From Streptomyces sp. MMG1533 (GTDB lineage Bacteria > Actinomycetota > Actinomycetes > Streptomycetales > Streptomycetaceae), in contig NZ_LGDG01000248.1 of NCBI RefSeq assembly GCF_001279775.1, forward strand, positions 103,862 through 167,861: 64,000 nucleotides of DNA, given 5' to 3'. The notes under the pieces were generated by a model, which saw nothing but the letters and a program-made list of their open reading frames with translations, was not told where the DNA came from and made no database searches. Made by a program: the position numbers and the translations under genes. Each line of letters starts with the position of its first letter. Positions within the stretch are counted from its first letter, which is position 1. This document shows positions 36,422-45,218 of the stretch, piece after piece.

Positions 36422-36480
36422 GGCGCGACCCCCGTGCGCGCCACGACCGCGCGCCGCGCGGCCTCCCCCGTCGTGCTCAT
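36418..36480 (-). CDS. 20-codon ORF coupled to the PARG gene
   Basis: Starts ATG with AGGA six bases upstream and ends as ATGA over the PARG start. Product MSTTGEAARRAVVARTGVAP has no known function. It may only feed ribosomes to PARG. It could also be a chance frame. Confidence 0.35.
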   Translation of the reverse strand: MSTTGEAARRAVVARTGVAP

Positions 36481-36518
36481 ACACGCATCCTGAGCGATTC
36501 TGGTCTTGCGGTGCAACG

Positions 36519-36552
36519 GAGTTTTCCGAGCCTGGACGTCCCCGGAAAACTC
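36519..36552. promoter_or_regulatory. 10-bp inverted repeat in the PARG-egtA divergent region
   Basis: GAGTTTTCCG and CGGAAAACTC, perfect arms with a 14-nt spacer. The A/T-rich half-sites stand out from the GC-rich surroundings. It lies between the two divergent genes, about 160 bp upstream of egtA, and could be a regulator site for either. Confidence 0.5.
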
Positions 36553-36710
36553 GTGGAGAACACCCCGGAAACGGAGATTCTCGGCCCCGATTGCGACGAT
36601 GTGCACCCTTGTGCGAACGGACACGAGGGGCTTGGGTGGGACGAGTGACGCCGGCCCGCCCCATCAGACTCCGGGCCGGTGACATGGTGGAATCTCAGGA
36701 GGATCCCGAC

Positions 36711-38012
36711 ATGTCCGATACGCCGAGTGACTGTACGGAGCCCCGTACCCCGGTCACCGAAGCCGAGGTGGAAGCCCTGGTCCGGGGCATCTGCTTCAAG
36801 ACCGGTCCACCCCGCACCGTCGGGGTCGAAGTGGAATGGCTCGTCCACGAGCTGCGCACACCGCAGCTCCCCGTGACACCCGAACGACTCGAAGCGGTCT
36901 ACGCCGCACTGCGTACCGTGCCCCTGAGGTCGGCGCTCACCACAGAGCCCGGCGGCCAGCTGGAACTGAGCTCGCCGCCCGCCGCCTCCCTGATGGAGTG
37001 CATCGGTACCGTCTCCGCCGACCTCGCCGCCGTCCGCGCGGTACTGGCCGAGGACGACCTCGGTCTCGTCGGCTTCGGCCAGGACCCGTGGCATCCGCCC
37101 CGCCGGTTCCTGCGCGAACCGCGCTACGACGCCATGGAGGCCTGCCTCGACCGCACCGGCCCGGCCGGCCGCGCCATGATGTGCACCTCCGCCTCCGTCC
37201 AGGTGTGCCTGGACGCCGGTCACGAGGAGCCCGGTCCGCTCGGTCTCGGGCGGCGCTGGTGGCTGGCTCACCAGCTGGGCGCGGTCCTGGTGGCCGCGTT
37301 CGCGAACTCTCCGTGGGCCGGGCACGAGCCCACCGGCTGGCTGTCCACCCGGCAGCTGCTGTGGATGGAGATAGGCGCCGGCCGCGCGGGCGCTCCCTCG
37401 CTCGACATGAACCCGCGTACCGCCTGGGCCCGGCATGTGCTGGAGGCCCCGGTGATGTGCGTACGGCGGAACGGCGGCCCGTGGGACGTGCCGGAAGGGC
37501 TGACCTTCCGGGAGTGGACCAGGTCGCAGGCTCCCAGGCCGCCGACCCGGGAGGATCTCGACTACCACATCACCACGCTGTTCCCGCCGGTCAGACCGCG
37601 CGGCCATCTCGAACTGCGCATGATCGACGCGCAGCCGGGCGACGACGGGTGGATCGTGCCGCTCGCCGTCACGACGGCGCTCTTCGACGACCCGGAGGCC
37701 GCCGAGACCGCCTACCGGATCGTGAAGCCGCTGGCCGAGCGGGCGCTGTCGCTGCCCGCGCCGCACAATCCGCTGTGGCTCGACGCGGCCCGCCAGGGCC
37801 TGAACGACCCCGAGCTGCACGAGGCGGCCGTCGCCTGCTTCGCGGCCGCCCTCGAGGCTCTGCCCCGGCTCGGCGCCACCACCGAGGTCACGGAAGCCGT
37901 CACGGCATACCGGGACCGTTACGTCGTCCCCGGCCGCTGCCCTGCGGACGACCTGCTCGAACGCCTGCGCGGCACGGACGGTCGCGCCCACGGGAAGGAC
38001 GTCCTCACATGA
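36711..38012 (+). CDS. egtA: Ergothioneine biosynthesis glutamate-cysteine ligase
   Basis: A 433-residue ligase of the GCS2-like family. It makes gamma-glutamylcysteine, the sulfur donor for EgtB. TVGVEVEWLVHELRTPQLP, TEPGGQLELSSPP and the MMCTSASVQVCLD segment are typical. ATG at 36711 has AGGAGG seven bases upstream, which decides against the in-frame ATG at 36684. Its stop overlaps egtB as ATGA. Confidence 0.93.
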   Translation: MSDTPSDCTEPRTPVTEAEVEALVRGICFKTGPPRTVGVEVEWLVHELRTPQLPVTPERLEAVYAALRTVPLRSALTTEPGGQLELSSPPAASLMECIGTVSADLAAVRAVLAEDDLGLVGFGQDPWHPPRRFLREPRYDAMEACLDRTGPAGRAMMCTSASVQVCLDAGHEEPGPLGLGRRWWLAHQLGAVLVAAFANSPWAGHEPTGWLSTRQLLWMEIGAGRAGAPSLDMNPRTAWARHVLEAPVMCVRRNGGPWDVPEGLTFREWTRSQAPRPPTREDLDYHITTLFPPVRPRGHLELRMIDAQPGDDGWIVPLAVTTALFDDPEAAETAYRIVKPLAERALSLPAPHNPLWLDAARQGLNDPELHEAAVACFAAALEALPRLGATTEVTEAVTAYRDRYVVPGRCPADDLLERLRGTDGRAHGKDVLT

Positions 38013-39355
38013 CCGACCCCGCCCTCGACACCGATCCCGCTGTCGACGACGCCGTCGATGTCGAAGCGTTCCGCGACCGGGCGCTGACCACCCTGACCAC
38101 CGCCCGGGACCGTACGACGCTGCTGACCAGCTGCGTGGAGGAGCCGGACCTGACCGCGCAGCACTCCCCGCTGATGTCGCCGCTGGTGTGGGACCTCGCC
38201 CACATAGGCAACCAGGAGGAGCAGTGGCTGCTGCGGACCGTCGCCGGGCAGGAGGCGATACGGCCCGAGATCGACAGCATCTACGACGCCTTCGAGCACC
38301 CCCGCTCCGAACGGCCCTCCCTGCCCCTGCTGGCGCCCCGTGAGGCCCGCTCGTACGCGGCGGACGTGCGCGGCCGGGTGATGGACGTGCTGGAGCGCAC
38401 GGCGTTCCACGGGACGCGGCTGACGGAGGCGGGCTTCGCCTTCGGGATGATCGCGCAGCACGAACAGCAGCACGACGAGACGATGCTGATCACCCATCAG
38501 CTCCGCACGGGGCCCGAGGCCCTGACCGCCCCGGACCCGGACCCGGTACCGCTGTTCACCGGCCCGGCCGAAGTCCTGGTCCCCGGCGGCCCGTTCATGA
38601 TGGGCACGTCGTCCGAGCCGTGGGCGCTGGACAACGAACGCCCGGCGCACCCGCGCGAGGTGGCACCGTTCCACATCGACACGACCCCGGTGACCAACGG
38701 CGCCTACCAGGCGTTCATCGAGGACGGCGGCTACGACGACGAACGCTGGTGGACGGCGGCGGGCTGGGCCCACATCCGGCAGCACTCCCTCCACGCGCCG
38801 CTGTACTGGCGCCGCGACGGCAGGCAGTGGCTGCGGCGCCGCTTCGGCGTGACCGAGGTCGTCCCGCCCGACGAGCCGGTGCTGCACGTGTGCTGGTACG
38901 AGGCCGACGCGTACGCGCGCTGGGCCGGGCGCCGGCTGCCCACCGAGGCCGAGTGGGAGAAGGCCGCACGGTACGACCCCGCCGGCGACCGCTCGATGCG
39001 CTACCCGTGGGGCGACGCCGACCCGGGGCCCGAGCACGCCAACCTGGGCCAGCGGCATCTGCGCCCGGCGCCGGCCGGCAGCTATCCGGAGGGCGAATCC
39101 CCGCTCGGCGTACGGCAGTTGATCGGCGACGTGTGGGAGTGGACGGCGAGCGACTTCCTGCCGTACCCGGGGTTCCAGGCGTTCCCGTACAAGGAGTACT
39201 CGGAGGTCTTCTTCGGCCCCGACCACAAGGTGCTGCGCGGTGGTTCGTTCGCCGTGGACGCGGTGGCCTGCCGGGGGACGTTCCGCAACTGGGACTACCC
39301 GATCCGGCGGCAGATCTTCTCCGGGTTCCGTACGGCCCGCTCGGGAGCCGTCTGA
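38009..39355 (+). CDS. egtB: Ergothioneine biosynthesis sulfoxide synthase
   Basis: A 448-residue non-heme iron enzyme. N-terminal DinB-like domain (about 20-165) with the iron-binding QHEQQHDETM motif, and a C-terminal FGE-sulfatase-like domain from about 190 with FMMGTSSEPWALDNERP, RLPTEAEWEKAARY and VLRGGSFAV. It joins hercynine and gamma-glutamylcysteine with O2. Overlaps egtA by four bases and egtC by one (TGATG), so all are translationally coupled. Confidence 0.95.
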   Translation: MTDPALDTDPAVDDAVDVEAFRDRALTTLTTARDRTTLLTSCVEEPDLTAQHSPLMSPLVWDLAHIGNQEEQWLLRTVAGQEAIRPEIDSIYDAFEHPRSERPSLPLLAPREARSYAADVRGRVMDVLERTAFHGTRLTEAGFAFGMIAQHEQQHDETMLITHQLRTGPEALTAPDPDPVPLFTGPAEVLVPGGPFMMGTSSEPWALDNERPAHPREVAPFHIDTTPVTNGAYQAFIEDGGYDDERWWTAAGWAHIRQHSLHAPLYWRRDGRQWLRRRFGVTEVVPPDEPVLHVCWYEADAYARWAGRRLPTEAEWEKAARYDPAGDRSMRYPWGDADPGPEHANLGQRHLRPAPAGSYPEGESPLGVRQLIGDVWEWTASDFLPYPGFQAFPYKEYSEVFFGPDHKVLRGGSFAVDAVACRGTFRNWDYPIRRQIFSGFRTARSGAV

Positions 39356-40182
39356 TGTGCCGTCACCTGGCCTACCTGGGGCCGCCGGAGCCGCTCGGCC
39401 GGATCCTGATCGAGTCGCCGCACAGCCTGTACCGGCAGTCGTGGGCGCCGCGGCGGCAGCAGTACGGGACGGTCAACGCCGATGGTTTCGGGGTCGGTTG
39501 GTACGCCGAGGGCGATCCGGTGCCGGCGCGCTACCGCCGGGCCGGGCCCATCTGGGCGGACCAGTCCCTCGCCGACCTGGCGAGGGTGGTCCGCTCGGGG
39601 GCCGTGCTCGCCGCCGTACGGGACGCGACCCTGGCGGGCGCGGACGCGGAGGCCGCGGCGGCACCGTTCGCCGCGGGCCCCTGGCTGTTCAGCCACAACG
39701 GCGCGGTCACGGGCTGGCCGGGTTCGCTGGCGCCCCTCGTGGTGGGCCTGCCCGCCGCCGACGTGCTGTCGCTGGAGGCGCGCAACGACTCGGCGCTCGT
39801 GTGGGCCCTGGTCCTGGCCCGGCTGCGCGAGGGCGACGAGGCGGGCCAGGCGCTCGCCGACACGGTCCTGGAGGTCGCAGCGTCCGCCCCCGGCTCCCGG
39901 CTCAACCTGCTGCTGACCAACGGCGAGAGCATCACGGCGACGGCCTGGGGCGACACCCTCTGGTACCTCTCGGAGCCCGGCCGCCGCACGGTCGTGGCCT
40001 CCGAGCCCTACGACGACGACCCGCACTGGCAGGAGGTCCCCGACCGCACCCTGCTCGCGGCGAGCCGCACGGACGTGCTGCTCACCCCGCTCAAGGAACC
40101 GAGCGACGCACCGGCACCCTCCCCCACTCCCGGCTTCGCTCGTGCGGGGGGACCCCCATCTCCGAAGGAGCCCCGCACGTGA
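39355..40182 (+). CDS. egtC: Ergothioneine biosynthesis amidohydrolase
   Basis: A 275-residue class II glutamine-amidotransferase-like Ntn hydrolase. The nucleophile is Cys2 in MCRHLAYLG, exposed after Met removal. LFSHNGAVTGWPGS and LEARNDSALVWAL are typical. It removes glutamate from the EgtB product. The last 20 or so residues (APSPTPGFARAGGPPSPKEP) are coded by a palindromic repeat element and are not part of the fold. The stop overlaps egtD as GTGA. Confidence 0.94.
   Translation: MCRHLAYLGPPEPLGRILIESPHSLYRQSWAPRRQQYGTVNADGFGVGWYAEGDPVPARYRRAGPIWADQSLADLARVVRSGAVLAAVRDATLAGADAEAAAAPFAAGPWLFSHNGAVTGWPGSLAPLVVGLPAADVLSLEARNDSALVWALVLARLREGDEAGQALADTVLEVAASAPGSRLNLLLTNGESITATAWGDTLWYLSEPGRRTVVASEPYDDDPHWQEVPDRTLLAASRTDVLLTPLKEPSDAPAPSPTPGFARAGGPPSPKEPRT
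40118..40160. repeat. C5/G5 palindromic element, copy A (egtC 3' end)
   Basis: CCTCCCCC, a 20-nt loop, then GGGGGGACCCCCA. It is translated as the tail of EgtC. It shares the CCTCCCCC...GGGGGnACCCCCA frame with copies at 48846 and 52337. The egtD ribosome site GAAGGAG follows directly. Confidence 0.8.
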
Positions 40183-41141
40183 GTCCGTTCCTTCTCACCC
40201 GCACCCTGCCCGAGGACGCCACGGACGCCGCGCTGCGCTCCGACGTCCTGCAGGGCCTGACCCACACCCCGAAGACACTGCCGCCGAAGTGGTTCTACGA
40301 CGCCCACGGCAGCGAGCTGTTCGAGCAGATCACCGAACTGCCCGAGTACTACCCGACCCGCGCCGAGCGGGAGATCCTGGTCGCCCGCTCCGGCGAGATC
40401 GCGGAGGCGACGCGCGCCCGCACCCTGGTGGAACTGGGCTCCGGCTCCTCGGAGAAGACCCGCCATCTCATCGACGCCCTCACCGACCTGCGCACGTACG
40501 TCCCCGTCGACGTCAGCGAGAGCGCGCTCACCCAGGCCGGGCACGCGCTCATCGCCGAGCGCCCCGGCCTGCGCGTACACGCCCTCATCGCCGACTTCAC
40601 CGCACAGCTGACGCTGCCGGACACGCCCGGCCCGCGGCTGCTGGCGTTCCTCGGCGGCACGATCGGCAACCTGCTGCCGGTCGAGCGCGCCGCGTTCTTC
40701 GCCTCGGTCCGCGGCCTGCTCGCCCCCGGTGACGCGCTGCTGCTCGGCACGGACCTGGTCAAGGACGAGAAGGTACTGGTCAGGGCGTACGACGACGCGG
40801 CCGGTGTGACCGCCGAGTTCAACAAGAACGTCCTGACCGTCGTCAACCGCGAGCTGGGCGCCGACTTCGATTCCGCGGCCTTCGACCATGTGGCCCTGTG
40901 GGACGCCGAGAACGAGTGGATCGAGATGCGGCTGCGCTCCCGTACAGCGCAGACCGTGAAGCTCCCCGCACTGGACCTCGCGGTCGAGTTCGCGCCGGAC
41001 GAGGAGCTGCGCACCGAGGTGTCGGCCAAGTTCCGCAAGGAGGGCGTACGCACCGAACTGTCCGCGGCGGGCCTCGATCTGGCCCACTGGTGGACGGACG
41101 GCGAGGGCCGGTTCGCGCTGTCGCTCAGCGTGGCGCGGTGA
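40179..41141 (+). CDS. egtD: L-histidine N-alpha-methyltransferase
   Basis: A 320-residue SAM methyltransferase that trimethylates histidine to hercynine. TLVELGSGSSEKTRHLIDA is the SAM motif; KWFYDAHGSELFEQIT near the start and FLGGTIGNLLP are family markers. GTG at 40179 has GAAGGAG eight bases upstream and overlaps egtC. It completes egtABCD; egtE (the C-S lyase) is not in the window, as is common in Streptomyces. Confidence 0.95.
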   Translation: MSPFLLTRTLPEDATDAALRSDVLQGLTHTPKTLPPKWFYDAHGSELFEQITELPEYYPTRAEREILVARSGEIAEATRARTLVELGSGSSEKTRHLIDALTDLRTYVPVDVSESALTQAGHALIAERPGLRVHALIADFTAQLTLPDTPGPRLLAFLGGTIGNLLPVERAAFFASVRGLLAPGDALLLGTDLVKDEKVLVRAYDDAAGVTAEFNKNVLTVVNRELGADFDSAAFDHVALWDAENEWIEMRLRSRTAQTVKLPALDLAVEFAPDEELRTEVSAKFRKEGVRTELSAAGLDLAHWWTDGEGRFALSLSVAR

Positions 41142-41254
41142 CCGCGTGCCAGGGGCCGTCTCGCGCTCCGCCACGGCTTGGGGCACGGTGGAGTGACGCG
41201 CCCAGACGCACCCGACACAGGTGACACCGCCGTCACCGCGGAGAGGAGCCCCGC

Positions 41255-41470
41255 ATGTCGAACCACACGTACCGGGTCACGGAGATCGTCGGCACCTCGC
41301 CCGAGGGCGTCGACCAGGCCGTCCGCAACGGTATCTCCCGTGCCTCGCAGACCCTCCGCAATCTCGACTGGTTCGAGATCACCCAGGTGCGGGGCCAGAT
41401 CGAGGACGGGCAGGTGGCGCACTGGCAGGTCGGCCTGAAGGTCGGCTTCCGCCTGGAGGAGTCGGAGTAG
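41255..41470 (+). CDS. Dodecin flavin-binding protein
   Basis: A 71-residue protein of exact dodecin length. YRVTEIVGTSPEGVDQAVRN, DWFEITQVRGQI and WQVGLKVGFRLE match the family; Trp39 is the flavin-stacking residue. It stores flavin as a hollow dodecamer. ATG at 41255 has GAGAGGAG upstream. It follows egtD by 113 bp and may have its own promoter. Confidence 0.94.
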   Translation: MSNHTYRVTEIVGTSPEGVDQAVRNGISRASQTLRNLDWFEITQVRGQIEDGQVAHWQVGLKVGFRLEESE

Positions 41471-41524
41471 GAGTACGAGTCGGACCAGGCGCCGGACCGA
41501 CGGCCCCGCCGTCCCGTCGGCGCC

Positions 41525-42016
41525 TCAGGTCCGTCCCTCCCGCTCCTGCGCCACCTTGAGCTCGGCGGACTGTGCCGCCCAGCGCGCCCGTACGACGGTG
41601 AATCCCGCCCGTTCGGCGTCCTCGCACACCAGCTCGTCGTCGTCCACGAGCACCCGGATCTCGCGGGTGCCGGCGAGCCTGCGGAGGATCTCCAGCTTGG
41701 TGCGCCGGGCGGGCCTGCGGTCGTCGTTGCGCCGCATGTACACGCGTCCCTCGGGCAGCCCTTGCGCGGCGAGCCAGTCGAGCGTGTCGCGCCGGCAGCG
41801 CTCGGGCCGCCCGGTCAGGTAGACGACCTCGCACTCCCGCGCGCTCTCCAGGACCAGCGCGATGCCCTCGGCGATCGGCGGATCGTGCGGCGCGGCCGCG
41901 AAGAAGCCCTCCCAGTCACGAGGCCCGGCCTCCAGGAACCGCTGCCGGTGGGCCGTGTCGGCGAGGGTGTTGTCCAGGTCGAACACGGCGAGCGCGCGCT
42001 TGTTGCTGTCGGTCAC
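41525..42016 (-). CDS. HAD-superfamily phosphatase (PNK 3'-phosphatase-like)
   Basis: A 163-residue protein. The HAD nucleophile motif is FDLDNTLADT, motif II is VVYLTGRPERCR, and VLVDDDELVCEDAERAG is the metal-binding motif. It resembles the phosphatase domain of polynucleotide kinase-phosphatases and acid phosphatases. The substrate is unknown. GTG at 42016 has no ribosome site, and a TTTAGGGT element lies close upstream, so it may be leaderless. Confidence 0.85.
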   Translation of the reverse strand: MTDSNKRALAVFDLDNTLADTAHRQRFLEAGPRDWEGFFAAAPHDPPIAEGIALVLESARECEVVYLTGRPERCRRDTLDWLAAQGLPEGRVYMRRNDDRRPARRTKLEILRRLAGTREIRVLVDDDELVCEDAERAGFTVVRARWAAQSAELKVAQEREGRT

Positions 42017-42113
42017 ACCGCCACCCTAAACGGACCGCGCACCCCGGCAACCTTCCCTCCCCCGGTGGCCACTGCTGTGCGACATGGCATGCACGGCAGA
42101 GGCGGGAGACCCC

Positions 42114-43319
42114 ATGCGCAACACGTCTATCTGGACGGCGGCACTGGTGAGCGCGGCGCTGTTGACGGGATTAGGGCCCATCGGCGAGGCGTCCGCCGCC
42201 GCGACGACCCTGATCGTGGCCACCAACGGCAGTGACTCCGCGCCGGGGACCCTCGCCCAGCCCCTCCGTACCATCCAGCGGGCTGTCGACCTGGCCAAGC
42301 CCGGCGACACCATCGCCGTGCGCGGCGGCACGTACGCCCTCACCGACAACATCACCATCGCCACCTCGGGCACCGCGTCCCTGCCCATCACCCTCGGCAC
42401 CTACCAGGGTGAGCGGGTCGTCATCGACGGTGAGCAACTGCCCGCGAGCCACACGCCCGTCGGCGGGAGCATCGCGCGGGCCGACCGCGGGGCGATCCAC
42501 CAGGAGGCGTCGTACTGGCGGATCTCGGACCTGGAGATCGTGAACGGCCCCTACGGCGTGTACTGCGACGGCTGCAACGGCAATGTCTTCGCGCGCCTGA
42601 AGACCCACGACAACTACGAGTCCGGGTTCCAGCTCCAGGGCGCCTCCGGCAACAACCAGATCCTGAACCTGGACAGTTACGCCAACCGCGACCCGCGCAA
42701 GAACGGCGAGAGCGCGGACGGTCTCGCCATCAAGGAGGGCACCGGAACGGGCAACGTGGTGCGGGGCGCCCGTCTGTGGAACAACGTCGACGACGGCTTC
42801 GACAACTGGAAGTTCACCTCGCCGATCGTGGTCGAGAACACCGTCGCGTACGGCAACGGCTTCAACCGCTGGGGCTTTCCCGACTTCGCGGGCGACGGCA
42901 ACGGTTTCAAGCTCGGCGGCGGCAGCCCGGCCCCGGCGGTGGCCCACACTCTGCGGGGCAGCGTCTCCTTCAAGAACGCGGCGCACGGCATCACGGACAA
43001 CGGCAACACGGGCGCTCTCGCCCTGAGCCGCAACTCCACCTACGGCAACGGGGGTACGGGCTTCGACGTCGACGTCTCCGGCGGCAAGGCCGTCCTGACC
43101 GCCAACCTGTCCGTGGCCGACGCCCGTGCCGTGGCGCTCGGTTCGGCGACCGTCTCCAGCGGCAACTCCTGGGATCTGGGCGGCACTTGGAACGCGGCCT
43201 CGGTCCTGAGTACGGACCCGGCTCCCCTTACGGGGGCCCGGGCGGCGGACGGTTCCCTGCCGTCGGCACCGTCGTTCCTCGTCCCGCGGAGCGGGGCGAA
43301 CATCGGGGCGCGGTTCTGA
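42114..43319 (+). CDS. Secreted right-handed beta-helix polysaccharide lyase (PL9-like)
   Basis: A 401-residue protein with a Sec signal (about 1-28, cut after ASA). A DUF1565-like start (ATNGSDSAPGTLAQPLRTIQ) leads into parallel beta-helix coils with SADGLAIKEGTGTGNVVRGA and NNVDDGFDNWKF, the pattern seen in family 9 pectate lyases. It should cleave polyuronides outside the cell. ATG at 42114 has GGGAGA upstream, favoured over ATG 42084. It is the second pectate-lyase-like gene in the window. Confidence 0.85.
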   Translation: MRNTSIWTAALVSAALLTGLGPIGEASAAATTLIVATNGSDSAPGTLAQPLRTIQRAVDLAKPGDTIAVRGGTYALTDNITIATSGTASLPITLGTYQGERVVIDGEQLPASHTPVGGSIARADRGAIHQEASYWRISDLEIVNGPYGVYCDGCNGNVFARLKTHDNYESGFQLQGASGNNQILNLDSYANRDPRKNGESADGLAIKEGTGTGNVVRGARLWNNVDDGFDNWKFTSPIVVENTVAYGNGFNRWGFPDFAGDGNGFKLGGGSPAPAVAHTLRGSVSFKNAAHGITDNGNTGALALSRNSTYGNGGTGFDVDVSGGKAVLTANLSVADARAVALGSATVSSGNSWDLGGTWNAASVLSTDPAPLTGARAADGSLPSAPSFLVPRSGANIGARF

Positions 43320-43374
43320 CCCGAAGGGCACCCCGGCGACCGTGGGTGATCGGTTCAGGCCGCATGCTTCTCCC

Positions 43375-43785
43375 ATGCCTTCGACGCCCCGTACGCCGCT
43401 GACCGGCTCCGGTTCCGGTCCCTGCACCCTCGTCGTCTGCCGGGGCTGCTGCTGCGGCAACGCCCGCAAGCAGCCCGGCACCGACCCCGCATGGCAGCTG
43501 GAACTGCTGCGCGCCGGCGCCGCCGAGCACGGATTCCAGGTCCGTACGACGGACTGCCTGGGCCCCTGCGACCAGGCCAACGTCATCGTGGTCCGCCCCT
43601 CGGCCGCCGGACGCCGGGCCGGCGGGCGGGCCGTCTGGATCGGGTTCGTGATGGACGACGACAGCACCGAGGAGGTCGTGCGGTGGGCGGCCGCCGGCGG
43701 CCCCGGCGTCGCCGAGCCGCCGCTCACGCTGGAGATGCAGTTCATCCGGCCGCCGCGGGACGCGCGCGTGCGCTCGCGGCGGTGA
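43375..43785 (+). CDS. (2Fe-2S) ferredoxin-like (thioredoxin-fold) protein
   Basis: A 136-residue protein. Four cysteines in VVCRGCCCGN and TTDCLGPCDQAN follow the thioredoxin-like 2Fe-2S ferredoxin pattern; a fifth cysteine precedes them (GPCTLVV). An electron-transfer role is inferred. A partner is not obvious. It starts at ATG 43375, 55 bp after the lyase gene. Confidence 0.75.
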   Translation: MPSTPRTPLTGSGSGPCTLVVCRGCCCGNARKQPGTDPAWQLELLRAGAAEHGFQVRTTDCLGPCDQANVIVVRPSAAGRRAGGRAVWIGFVMDDDSTEEVVRWAAAGGPGVAEPPLTLEMQFIRPPRDARVRSRR

Positions 43786-43813
43786 ACAGCACGGGCGGCA
43801 CATGCAGCCCCAA

Positions 43814-43836
43814 TTGTTAATGGGATCCATTTTCAT
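43814..43836. promoter_or_regulatory. Zur-like zinc-response box
   Basis: TTGTTAATGGGATCCATTTTCAT, with AATGG/CCATT arms and the ATTTTCATGTAG ending typical of Zur-regulated promoters in Streptomyces. It lies 38 bp before the cysteine-less L32 gene. The identification is by pattern and gene context. Confidence 0.62.
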
Positions 43837-43874
43837 GTAGCGTCCTCGGTGCTCACCCACCGAGGAGGACCGTC

Positions 43875-44045
43875 ATGGCCGTACCCAAGCGGAAGATGTC
43901 CCGCAGCAACACCCGCCACCGCCGCGCGCAGTGGAAGGCCCGCGCGACGACGCTGGTGCCCGTCACGATCGACGGCGTGCGTCATCTCGTACCGCAGAAC
44001 CTGGTCAAGGCGTACGAGCGCGGGCTGCTGCGCCCCGAGGGCTGA
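43875..44045 (+). CDS. rpmF: 50S ribosomal protein L32, cysteine-less (zinc-independent) paralogue
   Basis: A 56-residue L32 ([20 protein letters not shown]). It has no cysteine, so the usual four-Cys zinc site is absent. Such paralogues replace zinc-binding L32 when zinc is scarce, releasing zinc from ribosomes. ATG at 43875 has GAGGAGGAC upstream. It is followed after six bases by a COG0523 GTPase, and a Zur-like box lies before it. Confidence 0.95.
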   Translation: MAVPKRKMSRSNTRHRRAQWKARATTLVPVTIDGVRHLVPQNLVKAYERGLLRPEG

Positions 44046-44051
44046 GCGCCG

Positions 44052-45218
44052 GTGTCGTACGACCTGCTGCCCGTCACCGTGCTGTCCGGGTTCCTCGGAG
44101 CGGGCAAGACCACGCTCCTCAACCATGTCCTCGCCAATCGGGAGGGCCGGCGCGTCGCGGTCATCGTGAACGACATGAGCGAGGTCAACATCGACGCGGC
44201 GCTCGTGCGCGGCGGCGAGGCGGCCCTGTCCCGGACCGAGGAACGCCTGGTCGAGATGACCAACGGCTGTATCTGCTGCACCCTGCGCGACGATCTGCTG
44301 GAGGAGGTCGACCGGCTGGCCCGCGAGGGCCGCTTCGACCACCTGCTGATCGAGTCCAGCGGCATCTCCGAACCGATGCCGGTGGCGGCCACCTTCGCCT
44401 TCGCCCGCGACGACGGTGCCACCCTCGGTGAGGTCGCCCGGCTGGACACGATGGTCACGGTCGTGGACGCCGCGGGCTTCCTGCCCGAGCTGGCCGACGG
44501 CGACGAACTCGCCGAGCGCGGACTCGCTCCCTTCGAGGACGACGAGCGCACGGTCAGCGACCTGCTGGTGGACCAGATCGAGTTCGCCGACGTCATCGTG
44601 CTCAACAAGCTCGACCTGGTCGACGAGGAGTCCGCGGCCCGACTGAGGGCGGCGCTCTGCCGTCTCAACCCGGTCGCCCGGATCGTCCCGGCCACGGACG
44701 GACGGGTGGACCTGGGCGAGGTGCTGGGCACCGGCCTGTTCGACCTGGACCGGGCCCAGCAGGCACCGGGCTGGGTGCAGGAGCTCAACGGCGAGCACGT
44801 TCCGGAGACCGAGGAGTACGGGGTGTCGTCCACCGTCTTCCGCTCCGAACTCCCCTTCCACCCGGGCCGGTTGTGGGACCTCGTGACCGAGGAGCTGGAC
44901 AGCGGCAGGTACGGGCGGATCCTGCGGTCGAAGGGGTTCTTCACCCTGTCCAGCAGGCCGCACGTGACGGGCCTGTGGTCCCAGGCCGGATCGGTGGCCC
45001 GGTTCGAGCCGTCCGCCGTCCGCGACCACGAAGCCCCCTACGCGCAGGAACTGGTCTTCATCGGCACGCAGTTGGACGCCGACGGACTCCGGAGCGCCCT
45101 CACCGACTGCCTTCTGCGGCCGGCCGAACCCGCCTGGTCGGCGGACCCGTTCCCGGCCTGGGACACCTACGGCATCGACGAGACCTGCGAGCACGAGGCG
45201 GAGGTCTCCGCGGTGTAG
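44052..45218 (+). CDS. CobW/COG0523-family zinc-chaperone GTPase
   Basis: A 388-residue G3E GTPase. Walker A is GFLGAGKTT, the metal-binding CxCC motif is [16 protein letters not shown] is the base-recognition motif, and a CobW C-terminal domain (about 270-375) follows. Together with the zinc-free L32 it points to zinc-starvation metallochaperone work. GTG at 44052 follows the rpmF stop by six bases. The 3' end overlaps the convergent nucleotidyltransferase gene by 52 bp. Confidence 0.92.
   Translation: MSYDLLPVTVLSGFLGAGKTTLLNHVLANREGRRVAVIVNDMSEVNIDAALVRGGEAALSRTEERLVEMTNGCICCTLRDDLLEEVDRLAREGRFDHLLIESSGISEPMPVAATFAFARDDGATLGEVARLDTMVTVVDAAGFLPELADGDELAERGLAPFEDDERTVSDLLVDQIEFADVIVLNKLDLVDEESAARLRAALCRLNPVARIVPATDGRVDLGEVLGTGLFDLDRAQQAPGWVQELNGEHVPETEEYGVSSTVFRSELPFHPGRLWDLVTEELDSGRYGRILRSKGFFTLSSRPHVTGLWSQAGSVARFEPSAVRDHEAPYAQELVFIGTQLDADGLRSALTDCLLRPAEPAWSADPFPAWDTYGIDETCEHEAEVSAV

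Noticed and set aside
42084..42113. Upstream ATG for the secreted beta-helix lyase
   Set aside because: It would place ten polar/acidic residues before the signal peptide; ATG 42114 has a better ribosome site.
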